Source: Caballeronia ptereochthonis (lineage in GTDB: Bacteria > Pseudomonadota > Gammaproteobacteria > Burkholderiales > Burkholderiaceae). From it: DNA of 64,000 bases. Location of the stretch: assembly GCF_001545075.1 (NCBI RefSeq), contig NZ_FCOB02000020.1:1-64000 (forward strand), in the 5' to 3' direction. Shown piece after piece: positions 18,454 through 27,894 of the stretch (positions are counted from its first letter, which is position 1; the number at the start of each line of letters is the position of its first letter). The notes under the pieces were generated by a model. The model saw nothing but the letters and a program-made list of their open reading frames with translations. It was not told the DNA's origin and did not search any database. The translations under genes and the position numbers were made by a program.

Positions 18454-19214
18454 ATCTTCAACTCCGTTGGATGGCGGTAGACACGCGGACGCAGACCCGC
18501 GTGAAACCACTCGACGAGGCTCACGATGTCATATACCGGAACACCGAAGCGCGCGGCGATGAGCGCCGAATACGGCGCGAAATTCGCGCATTCGCTGACG
18601 ATCGCGCCGACGTCCGGATGCTCGTCGACGAGACGCTGAGCGCAATCGAGGATGTCCTTTGCCTGCTCGTCGAAGCTCACCTGCGCCGCGTTCGTGAGGT
18701 TGTTCTGGAAGAAGCGCGACGCTTCGGGCAGGCCCGCGACCGGCAGATCGGGCGGCGCGTTCGCCGCGAGCAGATGCGCGGCCGTGAGCGCCGAACGCTT
18801 CGCCGTCAGCACGCCCACTCGCTGGCCGCGGCGCAGAAGGCTCGCGGCCAGCGGAATCTGCAGCAGGCTCGACGTCGCCACCGGAACGGCGCAGCGCGCG
18901 GCAAGCTGGTGCTGGAACAGGACGAGAAAGCCGCAGCTCGTCGTGACGGCGTCCACGCCGAGCCGGGCGAGTCCGTTCGCCGCGTCGACGAAGCGCTCGA
19001 GCAGCGGCGCGGCCGCCTCGTTGTCGCCGGCCGCGGCGGCCATCACCTGCGGCCCGCTCACGCCCTCCACCAGCGCGTACTGCACGGGGAAGGGCCAGGT
19101 CGCGCCATGCCCGATGTCGCCGGGCAAACGCATGAATCCCGTATCGAGCATCAGGATGCCGATGCTCACGCCATGGATCGTGCGCGTGCGCGGGGCGGAA
19201 GCGTTCGCGCGCAT
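18450..19214 (-). CDS. Asp/Glu/hydantoin racemase-superfamily protein
   Basis: 254-residue protein of the aspartate/glutamate racemase fold. Two catalytic-type cysteines are visible: TTSCGF in the first half and SECANF in the second, each in the expected position after a beta strand. Superfamily members include hydantoin racemases, maleate isomerases and arylmalonate decarboxylases. Beside hyuAB, racemisation of a hydantoin is the natural guess, but the sequence does not discriminate. It is separated by 2 bases from the upstream binding protein and overlaps hyuA. Confidence 0.85.
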   Translation of the reverse strand: MRANASAPRTRTIHGVSIGILMLDTGFMRLPGDIGHGATWPFPVQYALVEGVSGPQVMAAAAGDNEAAAPLLERFVDAANGLARLGVDAVTTSCGFLVLFQHQLAARCAVPVATSSLLQIPLAASLLRRGQRVGVLTAKRSALTAAHLLAANAPPDLPVAGLPEASRFFQNNLTNAAQVSFDEQAKDILDCAQRLVDEHPDVGAIVSECANFAPYSALIAARFGVPVYDIVSLVEWFHAGLRPRVYRHPTELKI

Positions 19215-19216
19215 GG

Positions 19217-20239
19217 TCAGTTGATGAAGCAGTTGCAGCTATCGAGCGACGGCGCGATCGGAAGGTTCAGCGCCTTCATCTTCGCGCGATTGATGATCGC
19301 CACGTAGTCGCCCGGCTGCGGCCGGTAGACCGGGAGCGCGGAAGGCTTCGTGCCGCGCAGCATCTTCACGGCGAGGTCGGCGGCGTGCGCGCCCTGCGAC
19401 TCGTAGGAGGGCGCATAGGCGACCGCGACGATGTCGCCCTTCTTGATCATCTCGTGCTCGGCGCTGATGATCGGCACCTTCATGCGATCCGTCACCGACG
19501 CGACCGCCGGCAGCGACGACTGCACGAGATTCGAGCCGATCGCATAGAAGAAGCCGACGCCCTTCATGGTGGCCGTGCGCTGCGGCACGTCGACGGTCGA
19601 ATCCACGGAAGTCGCGAGCATCTCGAGCCCGGCCTTGCTCGCGGCTGTCTTGAGGCTCGCGATCGCGGCGACGTCGTTGACTTCGCCCGCGTTGTACAGC
19701 ACGCCGAACGAGGTCGCCTTCGGGAACACCTTCCTGGCGAACGCGAGCACGGCGTCGTAGTCCGTGACGCTCGCCGTGCCGGTGATGCGGTCGCTGCCGT
19801 GCGCCCAGTCCGGCACGAGGCCGGCGGCGACCGGGTTGGTCACCTGCGTGAAGACGAGCGGCACCGAGTGATCCGATACGTTGCGCACCGAGGCCTGCGC
19901 GACGGGCGTCGTCACGGTGAGAATCACGGCGGGATGCCGCGCGACGATCTGCGCGAGCGTCTGCGGTATCAAGCCCGGCGTGAAGTTCGCGTCGCTGTAG
20001 ACGTACTCGGCGTTCTTGCCGTCGACGTAGCCCTGCTTCGTCATCTCCTCCTTGAAACCGGCGATCGTGCGCGACAGCGCGGGATGCGGCCCGAAGTTCG
20101 CAATGCCGATCACCGTCGTGGCCTGGGCGGCCGCGCCGCTCGCATGAATGAGCGCCGCGGCGGCGGCGAGCGCCGGCAGCTTGCGCAAGAGCGACGAGAG
20201 ACATGAGGCGATGCCGGATTGAGGAACGAGTGGACGCAT
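19217..20239 (-). CDS. PF04392-type ABC substrate-binding protein (paralogue 1)
   Basis: 340-residue periplasmic binding protein with an N-terminal signal (LLRKLPALAAAAALIHASGAAAQA). The mature part has VIGIANFGPHPALSRTIAGF, YVYSDANF and ITGTASV, typical of the TrpX/YtrX-like ABC_sub_bind family. It ends CNCFIN, almost identical to the tail of the second binding protein at 25076. It is the first gene of the minus-strand operon and has no ATPase or permease of its own; those at 26146 and 26946 may serve both. The ligand is unknown; hydantoin-like or amino-acid-like compounds are plausible. Confidence 0.9.
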   Translation of the reverse strand: MRPLVPQSGIASCLSSLLRKLPALAAAAALIHASGAAAQATTVIGIANFGPHPALSRTIAGFKEEMTKQGYVDGKNAEYVYSDANFTPGLIPQTLAQIVARHPAVILTVTTPVAQASVRNVSDHSVPLVFTQVTNPVAAGLVPDWAHGSDRITGTASVTDYDAVLAFARKVFPKATSFGVLYNAGEVNDVAAIASLKTAASKAGLEMLATSVDSTVDVPQRTATMKGVGFFYAIGSNLVQSSLPAVASVTDRMKVPIISAEHEMIKKGDIVAVAYAPSYESQGAHAADLAVKMLRGTKPSALPVYRPQPGDYVAIINRAKMKALNLPIAPSLDSCNCFIN

Positions 20240-20638
20240 GGAGTGGAACCTGAAGTGGATGGGAGCGCTCGACTGCCGCCCATTGTGTAAAGAAGCGCCG
20301 CGCGCGGGCAGGCCGGCAACCCAAACAAATCCGATTGCCTATCTATTTGGGCGTCTGCCCTCGATTCGCGGCCTGCGCCTGCGCGCCGCCGCGTACACAT
20401 CGCGCCTTGCCGGGCGTCAGCGCGGCAGAACGTGCGGGTTTGCCCGCATGCGCTCGTGGCGCCCGCTAGTCATCCGATCCTCAATTGGAGGATTTCGGTT
20501 CTAACTTTTTTGACCCGATTGTCGGCCGGCGCGCCGGTTTTTAGTCTCCAGTCCTGGCGCTCGCACCCATGCGCCGCTTCACCGCACTCGAGACCAGGTT
20601 CGACTCCAGAGTCATCACCGCCTACACGGGATAAAAGC
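20240..20638. promoter_or_regulatory. divergent control region with two inverted repeats
   Basis: About 400 bases separate the hydantoinase operon from the porin operon, with the initiation signals of both arms. Two dyads stand out: CCCAAACAAAT at 20320-20330 facing ATCTATTTGGG at 20341-20351 (9 of 11 paired, 10-base gap), and ATCCTC-AATTG-GAGGAT at 20477-20493 (perfect arms). Both lie in less GC-rich DNA. They are candidate sites for a cluster regulator such as the AraC protein at 30241. Confidence 0.45.
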
Positions 20639-21784
20639 ATGAAACGAATTTGCCCTGCGATGCTGCTGCTTACATTGGCCACCGCCGCACACGCCCAGAC
20701 GTCATCGTCGAGCAGCGTCACGCTGTACGGTGTCTTGATGGAAGGCCTCATCTACACGAACAATTCACTGAAGGGCCCGTCGGTTGCGACGGCCAACGGG
20801 CCGAGCCGCTGGGGTTTCAAAGGCGTGGAAGATCTGGGAGGCGGGCTGCGCGCGATCTTTACGCTCGAAGGCGGCTTCAATCCGAACACCGGCACGATGT
20901 CGCAGGGCGGCCGCGAATTCGGCCGGCAGGCGTTCGTCGGCTTGCAGTCGGACACGTTCGGCACGCTCACCTTCGGGCGCCAGTACGACTTCACGCAGGA
21001 CTGGCTCGCGCAATACTCGGCGCCGCTCCGCTGGAACGGATATGCGGCGACGGTCGGCGACAACAACAACTTCAACTTCCAGTTCCGCACGAACAACGCC
21101 GTGAAATTCGTGTCGCCGAACTATCGCGGGCTGCAGGGCGGGGCGATGTACAGCTTCGGCGGCGTCGCGGGCAGCTTCGGCAATCAGAGCGCCGTGAGCT
21201 TCGGCCTCAACTATGCGAGCGGCCCGCTCTCGCTTTCGGCGGCGTACATGCGGATGAACCATCCTTCCGTGGCGGCGAGCGAAGGGATCTGGAACACCGC
21301 GCTCTTCCCGTCGATCTCGGCGCAGTCGCCCACCTTCTCCTACGCGCTCGCGCCGTCGAGCATGGAAATCTACGGCGGCGGCGGCTCGTATGTGCTCGGA
21401 CAGACCACGCTCAGCCTGGTCGTCACCCACAGCCGCTACGACGACCTGGGCGTCGCGCAACTGGGCCTGACGCACGGCCGCGCGGGCTACACGAACATCG
21501 AAGCGAACGTGAGCCACTATTTCACGCCGGCCTTCCAGTCGGCGTTCGATTACGTGTACACGCTCGGCAAGGTGCAACCTACCGATTTCTCGCCGAAGTA
21601 TCATCAGTTCGTGCTGGTCAACAACTACTTCCTGTCCAAGCGCACGGCGCTCTACGTCGACGCGATCTTCCAGCTCGCCGCGGGCGACGCGCAGCACGCG
21701 AACATCGAATATGCGAGCAGCGGCGGCGCGTCAACCAGCAAGCGTCAGCTCGCGGTGACGGCGGGCATCTTCCATCGCTTTTGA
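20639..21784 (+). CDS. Gram-negative trimeric-type porin
   Basis: 381-residue outer-membrane porin. The start at 20639 gives a short signal peptide (MKRICPAMLLLTLATAAHAQ), and the mature N terminus SSVTLYGVLMEG matches the Burkholderia porin family, as does SRWGFKGVEDLGGGL. The protein ends in Phe (GIFHRF), the usual signal for outer-membrane assembly. Upstream in-frame sequence from 20432 is discarded as non-coding. It heads the right arm of the divergent cluster and probably admits the substrate. Confidence 0.93.
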   Translation: MKRICPAMLLLTLATAAHAQTSSSSSVTLYGVLMEGLIYTNNSLKGPSVATANGPSRWGFKGVEDLGGGLRAIFTLEGGFNPNTGTMSQGGREFGRQAFVGLQSDTFGTLTFGRQYDFTQDWLAQYSAPLRWNGYAATVGDNNNFNFQFRTNNAVKFVSPNYRGLQGGAMYSFGGVAGSFGNQSAVSFGLNYASGPLSLSAAYMRMNHPSVAASEGIWNTALFPSISAQSPTFSYALAPSSMEIYGGGGSYVLGQTTLSLVVTHSRYDDLGVAQLGLTHGRAGYTNIEANVSHYFTPAFQSAFDYVYTLGKVQPTDFSPKYHQFVLVNNYFLSKRTALYVDAIFQLAAGDAQHANIEYASSGGASTSKRQLAVTAGIFHRF

Positions 21785-21833
21785 GCGAACGCATTGCGGG
21801 CGGCCGGCGCCGCCCATTCACGAGGATGGTCAA

Positions 21834-23528
21834 GTGCTGAACAACATGTTGCCGACGCCGCGCGAAAGCCGCAGCGGCGCGGCGATCCTGGCCGATATGC
21901 TGCGCCAGTTCGAAGTGCCCGTCGTCACCTTCATTCCGGGCGAGGGCATTCTGGAGCTCGTCGACGAACTCGCGGTGCGCGCGCCGTCGATTCGCCTTGC
22001 GAGCTTTCGTCACGAAGCGGGCATGGCATTCGCCGCGCAGGCCATCGGGCAATTGAGCGGCCAGCCGGGCGTCTGTCTCGCGGCGCGCGCGCCCGGCGCG
22101 CTCAACACGACGCTCGCCGTGCATACCGCGCATACCGACAGCGCGCCGCTGGTGATGATCGTCGGGCAGGCGGGCATGGGCGCCGCCGAGCGCGAAGCGA
22201 TGCTCGGCGTCGGCCATTTCCATCAGGTATTCGGGCCGCTCGCCAAGTGGGTCGGACTGATCGAATCGGCGGCGCGCATTCCTGAAATGCTCTCGCGGGC
22301 CTGGCACGTCGCGATGTCGGGGCGTCGCGGGCCCGTCGTGCTGGTTCTGCCCGAGGACGTCTCGCGCGAGCTGGCCGAGGTCGCCGATCTGGCGCGTCCG
22401 TCGCCGTCGGCCGCCGCCCCCGCCGCGCCCGACCTCGCGCGCTTCAGAGCCCTGCTTGCGGCGGCGCAGAGGCCGCTCATGATCGTCGGCGGCACCGGCT
22501 GGCAGAACGACTCGCTGCGCGTGCTGACCGAGCTCGCCAACACGCACGGCGTGCCGCTCGCGACGACCTACCGCCGCCGCGACCTGATCGATCACGAGCA
22601 TCCGAACTCCGTTGGCGAAGTCGGGCTGGGCATCGACAAGGCGCTCGCCGCGCGCATCGCCCAGGCCGATCTCGTGATCGTGGTCAACGGACGGCTCGGC
22701 GAATTGAACACCGTCGGGGCAGGCGCTTTCAGCGGCTTCACGCTCTGGAAGCCGCCGCGCCAGTCGAACGTGCTGGTGCACGTCCACCCGGAGCCGGCCG
22801 AGCTCAATAGCGCGTATCGCGCGGACCTCGCCATCCCTGCGGATGCGAACGCGTTCGTCGAAGCCTGGGCCGATGCCGCCGCGCGGAGCCCGGCGCCCGG
22901 CGCGCCGCATGCCGGACGCGCCACGTGGGTCGCCACGGCGCGGGCGGAGCGCCTTGCTTTCACGAGCTCGGGGAGTTGCCCGGGTCCGCTCGATCTGCGC
23001 GCGGTCTACGCCACGCTCGACGCCGCGCTGCCCGACGATGCCCTCGTCGCCTCGGGCGCGGGTGCCTATGCAATGTGGCCCCAACGCTATTTGCGGCATC
23101 GCCGGCCGGGCACGCAACTGGGGCCGAAGAGCGGAGCGATGGGCTACGGGCTGGCTGCGGCGATCGGCGCGGCGCTCCTCGCGCCTGCCCGGCGGGTGGT
23201 CGCCGTGGCGGGCGACGGCTGCTTCATGATGCACGCCGAGGAGTTGGAGACCGCCGTGCGGCTCGGGATCGATCTGCTCGTGATCGTGGTGAACAACCGC
23301 TCGTATGGCGCGATCGAGAGCGCCCAGCGCCGCCAGTTCGGCCGCACGACGGGCACGGCGCTCGGCGCGATCGATTTCGCGTCGTTCGCGCGGGCGCTCG
23401 GCGCGCGCGGCGAGACCGTCGAGACGACCGACGCGTTCGCGCCCGCGCTTCATCGCGCGCTGGCCGCAAGCGGCGTGTCGCTGATCGAACTGCGCGTGTC
23501 CGCCGACGTGACCAAGCCGGTCGGCTAA
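21834..23528 (+). CDS. thiamine-diphosphate-dependent enzyme (acetolactate-synthase-like)
   Basis: 564-residue ThDP enzyme with the usual three domains. The catalytic Glu lies in SFRHEAGMAFAAQAIG near residue 63. The cofactor motif is GDG at 460-462 with the matching VVNN about 27 residues later. The central domain contains VGGTGWQND. Possible activities are 2-oxo acid decarboxylation or carboligation; the family also includes benzoylformate decarboxylase. The start is GTG at 21834 with AGGA upstream (an ATG lies 12 bases further). It is likely cotranscribed with the porin. Confidence 0.88.
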   Translation: MLNNMLPTPRESRSGAAILADMLRQFEVPVVTFIPGEGILELVDELAVRAPSIRLASFRHEAGMAFAAQAIGQLSGQPGVCLAARAPGALNTTLAVHTAHTDSAPLVMIVGQAGMGAAEREAMLGVGHFHQVFGPLAKWVGLIESAARIPEMLSRAWHVAMSGRRGPVVLVLPEDVSRELAEVADLARPSPSAAAPAAPDLARFRALLAAAQRPLMIVGGTGWQNDSLRVLTELANTHGVPLATTYRRRDLIDHEHPNSVGEVGLGIDKALAARIAQADLVIVVNGRLGELNTVGAGAFSGFTLWKPPRQSNVLVHVHPEPAELNSAYRADLAIPADANAFVEAWADAAARSPAPGAPHAGRATWVATARAERLAFTSSGSCPGPLDLRAVYATLDAALPDDALVASGAGAYAMWPQRYLRHRRPGTQLGPKSGAMGYGLAAAIGAALLAPARRVVAVAGDGCFMMHAEELETAVRLGIDLLVIVVNNRSYGAIESAQRRQFGRTTGTALGAIDFASFARALGARGETVETTDAFAPALHRALAASGVSLIELRVSADVTKPVG

Positions 23529-23555
23529 CCGTATTCAAGTTTCCGAATTCAAACG

Positions 23556-24932
23556 ATGAGCCACTCTCTTTCCGATCGACATGTCGCGGTCGTCGGCGCG
23601 GGCATCGCCGGGTTGACGGCGGCCTACCGCCTGCAGCAGGCCGGTGTGCGCGTGACCGTCTTCGATGCGCAGCCGGTCGTCGGCGGACGCATGGGCGATC
23701 GCCGTGAAGGCGATCTCGTGTTCAACAGCGGCGCGCGACTCGTGTATCCGTTCGGCCAGGCGTTCAACCGGCTCGTCGAGGAGCTGTCGCTCGGCGATGC
23801 GCTGGTGCCGCTGCACCGGCTGAGCGCGCAATGCATCGCCCCCGGCGGCGCGCACACCATCGAACTGATGCCCTCGCCACGCTCGCTCGCCACGCCGGGC
23901 CTCGCCGCCGGCGAACGCCTGCGGCTCGTCACGCACGCGCTTTCGATGCGCCGCCTGAAGCCGCGCGTCGACCCCGATTGGGCGACGAGCGCACTCGACG
24001 CCGATCCCCGGCTCGATCGCATCACGCTCGCCGAGTACATCCGTGAGACCCTCGGGCCCAACGTGCTTGCGCGAATGGTCGAACCTGTGTTTCGCGCGAC
24101 GCGCAGCTTCAACCCCGAGACGCTGTCGGCGCTCTTCTATGCGTCGACGGTGCCGCACATGATCGGCGAGACCACCGTGCATACGTTGAAGGGCGGCATG
24201 GGCCGGGTGTGTCACGCGCTCGCCGCGCAGCTGACCGTACGCACCTCGACGCCCGTGCGCACCATCCGGCGCGGCGCCGTGGGCGACGGCGTCGAGCTGA
24301 CGCTCGCGAACGGCGAACGCGTGCATGCCGACTACGCCGTCTGCGCGGTGGAAGGCTCGCTTGCGAAGGCGCTGGTCGAAGCGCCGACGAGCGCCGAGCG
24401 CACCATGCTCGATGCCGTGCGCTACAACGCGCTCGGCGTCGTGCACTACGGCTTCGCGTTGCCGCTGCCGCCGAAGATGAACTTCGCGATGCGCGGCCAG
24501 CCCGGCAGGATCGCGACCTACCAGCAGTTGCCCGCCGCGCCTGCGAGCGGCCGGCCGCTCAACCAGATTTATTGCCAGCTCACGCCCGAAGCCGCCGACG
24601 AGGCCGTGCGACGCGGCCTCGAAAACGAGCTGGACGTGCTGGTGCGCGAAGAGCTGCGCGCGCGTATTCCCGATTTCGACCGGCATGTGGTTGCGGTCGC
24701 GAACCAGTGGATCCCGCGCAAGCTGCCGGTGTTCTCGCCGGGATACGGCGCGCGCGTGGCGAATTTCTGGGCCTGGCAGGAAGACCGCCGGCAAGGCGGC
24801 GCGAGCGCGATCGTGTATTGCGGCGACTGGCTCTCGCAAGCGCTCCTGACGGGCGCGTGCGCGAGCGGCGAGCGCGCCGCGAAGACGCTCGTTGCACGCA
24901 TGCAGTCGGCCGTAACGCGCGTGAGCGCCTGA
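23556..24932 (+). CDS. FAD-dependent amine-oxidase/protoporphyrinogen-oxidase-like enzyme
   Basis: 458-residue flavoprotein. The Rossmann motif VVGAGIAGLTAAYRLQQAG is followed by the family's VVGGRMGDR segment with the paired Gly and Arg, and the C-terminal FAD loop GDWLSQALLTGACASGERAA. It belongs to the amine-oxidase superfamily (monoamine oxidase, phytoene desaturase, PPOX). The substrate is unknown; with a ThDP enzyme before and a binding protein after, oxidation of an amine or CH-CH bond in the catabolised compound is likely. It starts 27 bases after the ThDP gene. Confidence 0.85.
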   Translation: MSHSLSDRHVAVVGAGIAGLTAAYRLQQAGVRVTVFDAQPVVGGRMGDRREGDLVFNSGARLVYPFGQAFNRLVEELSLGDALVPLHRLSAQCIAPGGAHTIELMPSPRSLATPGLAAGERLRLVTHALSMRRLKPRVDPDWATSALDADPRLDRITLAEYIRETLGPNVLARMVEPVFRATRSFNPETLSALFYASTVPHMIGETTVHTLKGGMGRVCHALAAQLTVRTSTPVRTIRRGAVGDGVELTLANGERVHADYAVCAVEGSLAKALVEAPTSAERTMLDAVRYNALGVVHYGFALPLPPKMNFAMRGQPGRIATYQQLPAAPASGRPLNQIYCQLTPEAADEAVRRGLENELDVLVREELRARIPDFDRHVVAVANQWIPRKLPVFSPGYGARVANFWAWQEDRRQGGASAIVYCGDWLSQALLTGACASGERAAKTLVARMQSAVTRVSA

Positions 24933-25075
24933 AACGTAGGCAAAACGGAGCGAGTTGTAGCGAAACGGCAATTGCTCGGCGCGCTTTAATGCCGTGCGAA
25001 CTATCGGTGATAAAAACATTGCAGACCTGCCGCCGTTCCCGCAACGGAGTTCCGATCGAACTTTGGGAAGTCAAC

Positions 25076-26116
25076 ATGGAGATGAGCATGAACAGAAATG
25101 GGCGCGTCTGCGCGGCCCGGCGTCTGGCCTGCCGCAAGCTGTCGGCTGCGCTCGGCGCGACGATGGTGGTCGCGCTTGCATCGGCCGGGGGACCCGTGGC
25201 GGCCGAAACACCCTCCACGACCGTCATCGGGATCGCGAGCCTCGGACCGCATCCGTCGCTCGCGAAAACCATTGAAGGCTTCAAGCAGCAGATGGCGAAG
25301 GAAGGTTATGTGGAAGGCAGGAACACGAGCTACGTGTACAGCGACGCCAATTTCACGCAGGCGCTGATGCCGCAAATGTTCTCCCAGATCGTGGCGAAGC
25401 ATCCGGCGCTGATCCTGACGGTGACGACGTCGGTCTCGCAGGTGGCGCGCTCGGCGGTCGTCGATCCGAAAACGCCGCTCATCTTCACCGAGGTCACGGA
25501 CCCGGTGGCGGCCGGCCTCGTGCCGAACTGGAAGCAGGGCGGCGAGCGCTTCACCGGCTCGTCGGATCTGCAGGATTTCGACGCGGTGCTCGCGTTCGCC
25601 AAGAAGGCGTTTCCAGGGGTGAAGTCGTTCGGCACGCTCTACAACGCCGGCGAGGCGAACGACGTCGTCACGACGAAGGCGCTGGAAGCCGCCGCCCAGC
25701 GCGCGGGCCTCGCCTTCAGGCCCGTCAGCGTCGACACGGTCAACGACATCACGCAGCGCGCCCAGCTGCTCAAGGGCGTGGGCTTCGTCTATATCACCGG
25801 CTCGAATCTCGTGCAGTCCGCGATTCCCGCGGTGGCCGCGAGCATGCAGCGCCTGAAGATTCCCGTGCTCAGTTCAGAGACCGAAGCGATCAAGAAGGGC
25901 ATGGCGACGGCGTCCTACGCGGTTTCGCTGGAGTCGGTGGGCGCGAACGCCGCGAAGCTCGCGGGACGCGTGCTGAAAGGCGAGAAGACATCGGCGCTGC
26001 CGCCCGCGATGCCTACGGCCGCGGACTACGTGACGTCGATCAGCAGGAGTCAGTTCCAGTCGCTGGGGCTCAAGGTGCCCGCCGAATTCGAGGATTGCAA
26101 ATGCTTCATCAACTAA
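25076..26116 (+). CDS. PF04392-type ABC substrate-binding protein (paralogue 2)
   Basis: 346-residue binding protein with an N-terminal signal (ALGATMVVALASAGGPVAAE). The start could be the ATG at 25076 (GGGAAG upstream), 25082 or 25088. The body is clearly homologous to the protein at 19217: VIGIASLGPHPSLAKTIEGF, YVYSDANFTQALMP, ITGSNLVQSAIPAV. It ends CKCFIN. It overlaps or abuts an ATPase and permease gene, forming a complete importer. A substrate difference from paralogue 1 cannot be read from sequence. Confidence 0.92.
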   Translation: MEMSMNRNGRVCAARRLACRKLSAALGATMVVALASAGGPVAAETPSTTVIGIASLGPHPSLAKTIEGFKQQMAKEGYVEGRNTSYVYSDANFTQALMPQMFSQIVAKHPALILTVTTSVSQVARSAVVDPKTPLIFTEVTDPVAAGLVPNWKQGGERFTGSSDLQDFDAVLAFAKKAFPGVKSFGTLYNAGEANDVVTTKALEAAAQRAGLAFRPVSVDTVNDITQRAQLLKGVGFVYITGSNLVQSAIPAVAASMQRLKIPVLSSETEAIKKGMATASYAVSLESVGANAAKLAGRVLKGEKTSALPPAMPTAADYVTSISRSQFQSLGLKVPAEFEDCKCFIN

Positions 26117-26145
26117 ACGGCCGCCCTGCGGCCAGGGTCACCACG

Positions 26146-26949
26146 ATGCGCGAACGCCCCATACTCATGCTGTTGGCAGAGAAGATCTGCAAGACGTTCC
26201 ATCCGGGCACCGTGGACGAGCGTATCGCTCTATCGGACGTTTCGCTGAAACTGCATGCCGGCGACTTCGCCGTCGTCGTGGGCGGCAACGGCGCGGGCAA
26301 GTCGACGTTCCTGAACTTGCTCGCGGGCGAGGTTACGCCGGACAGCGGCACCATCACCGTCGGCGGCTGCGACGTGACGGCGCTGCCCACGCACAGGCGC
26401 GCGCGGCACATCGCGCGCGTGTTTCAGGACCCGTCGGTCGGCACCGCTGCGGCGCTGAGCCTCGAAGAAAATCTTGCGGTGGCGAACCGGCGCGGGCTCA
26501 GGCGCTCGTTCAGCCTGGGGCTCACGCAGTCGTTGTCCGAGGAGCTCCGGGAGCGCATCGCCTCGTTCGACCTCGGGCTCGAGAAGCGCATGAAGACCAA
26601 GGCGTCGCTGCTCTCGGGCGGCCAGCGCCAGGCGCTCTCGCTGCTGATGGCGGTGCTGCAGCGCCCCGAATTGCTGCTGCTCGACGAACACACGGCCGCA
26701 CTGGATCCTCGAACGGCCGCCATCGTCATGCGGGTGACCGAGCAGGTCGTGCGTGAGGCGAGCCTCACGACGCTGATGGTCACGCACAACATGCAGCATG
26801 CGATCGATTACGGCAACCGGCTCATCATGATGCGCGACGGTCGCATCGTCGGCGATTTGTCGGGCGACGCGAAACGCGCGATGACAGTCGAGAAACTGGT
26901 GGCAACCTTCAACGACGAGCCGGCAACGGCACTCACGGTGAACTCATGA
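26146..26949 (+). CDS. ABC transporter ATP-binding protein
   Basis: 267-residue nucleotide-binding subunit. Walker A GGNGAGKST, signature LLSGGQRQALS and Walker B LLLLDEHTAALD are intact, and the switch His is in MVTHNMQHA. The ATG at 26146 has a CAGGG ribosome site; ATGs at 26095 (inside the previous gene) and 26167 are alternatives. It is paired with the permease by an ATGA overlap at 26946 and the binding protein at 25076. Family members power uptake systems of the TrpXYZ type. Confidence 0.93.
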   Translation: MRERPILMLLAEKICKTFHPGTVDERIALSDVSLKLHAGDFAVVVGGNGAGKSTFLNLLAGEVTPDSGTITVGGCDVTALPTHRRARHIARVFQDPSVGTAAALSLEENLAVANRRGLRRSFSLGLTQSLSEELRERIASFDLGLEKRMKTKASLLSGGQRQALSLLMAVLQRPELLLLDEHTAALDPRTAAIVMRVTEQVVREASLTTLMVTHNMQHAIDYGNRLIMMRDGRIVGDLSGDAKRAMTVEKLVATFNDEPATALTVNS

Positions 26950-27866
26950 ACTTTTTGAGCGGCTTCCTCGATCTGGTGCCTGTGGGACTGATGCAGGGCC
27001 TGACCTATGCGCTGATCGCCATCGCGATCATGATCCCCTTTCGCATCCTCAGTTTTGCGGACATGACCGGAGAGGGTGCGTTTCCCTTCGGCGCATGCGT
27101 CTGCGCGAAGTTCCTGATGCTCGGACTCAATCCGGTCATGGCGCTGCTCGGCGGTGCGCTCGCCGGCTTCATCGCGGGACTCGCCACGGGCTACATTCAC
27201 GAGAAGGCGAAGATCAACACGCTCTTGTGCGGCATTCTCGTGCTGTCGATGCTCTATTCCATCGACATTCGCGTGATGGGGCAACCGAACGCCGCGCTCT
27301 TCGCGTTCCCGAGCGTGTTCTCGTGGCTGCCCGGCGACGCCGGCGGCTACCTGCCGCGCATCGTGATGCTCGGCGTGATCGACGTGGCGATCGCCGCGTG
27401 CGTGCTCTGGTTCCTCGGCACCGAGCACGGCCTCGCCATGCGCGCGATCGGATCGAGCGTGTCGATGGCGAAGGCGCAGGGCATCAACGTGAAGGTCTAC
27501 ACCCTGATCGGCCTCGGCCTCGCGAATCTTTTTGCCGCGCTGGGCGGCGCGATGCTCGCGCAGAACCAGGGCTTCTCCGACGTGAACATGGGCTTCGGCG
27601 TCCTCGTGAACGGCCTGGCCGCGCTGCTGCTCGGCGAGGCCGTGATCGGCAATCGTTCGATGACGCGCCAGGTGATCGCGCCGGTGCTGGGTTCGATCAT
27701 CTACTTCCAGTTGATATCGGCGGTGCTCGCGCTCGGCTTCCAGCCGTCGGATCTCAAGCTCGTCACGGCGCTTTTCGTGCTCGTCACGCTGCTGTCCATG
27801 GCGAAGCGCAAGAAGCGCGGCTCCGCGCGCAAGAAGCTCGAGCCTGTGGGTTCGACGGGTAATTGA
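26946..27866 (+). CDS. ABC transporter permease (BPD_transp_2 type)
   Basis: 306-residue polytopic inner-membrane protein with about nine membrane segments, including GLTYALIAIAIMIPF, FADMTGEGAFPFGACV and AQGINVKVYTLIGLGLANLF, which is typical of the branched-chain-amino-acid-like permeases paired with PF04392 binding proteins. Its ATG overlaps the ATPase stop (ATGA). The C terminus is Lys/Arg-rich and cytosolic. A hairpin (27895-27918) ends the convergent pair with ubiX. Confidence 0.9.
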   Translation: MNFLSGFLDLVPVGLMQGLTYALIAIAIMIPFRILSFADMTGEGAFPFGACVCAKFLMLGLNPVMALLGGALAGFIAGLATGYIHEKAKINTLLCGILVLSMLYSIDIRVMGQPNAALFAFPSVFSWLPGDAGGYLPRIVMLGVIDVAIAACVLWFLGTEHGLAMRAIGSSVSMAKAQGINVKVYTLIGLGLANLFAALGGAMLAQNQGFSDVNMGFGVLVNGLAALLLGEAVIGNRSMTRQVIAPVLGSIIYFQLISAVLALGFQPSDLKLVTALFVLVTLLSMAKRKKRGSARKKLEPVGSTGN

Positions 27867-27894
27867 GGCGACGCGTCGCAGCAGGGCAAGACGG

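Noticed and set aside
15145..18480. 1111-codon open frame on the plus strand
   Set aside because: It lies antisense to hyuB and hyuA, is extremely Arg-rich without domains, and is explained by the high GC bias of the opposite genes.
21252..21262. GGATGAACCAT match to the GntR operator
   Set aside because: It lies inside the porin coding sequence, encodes conserved residues and lacks the outer arms.
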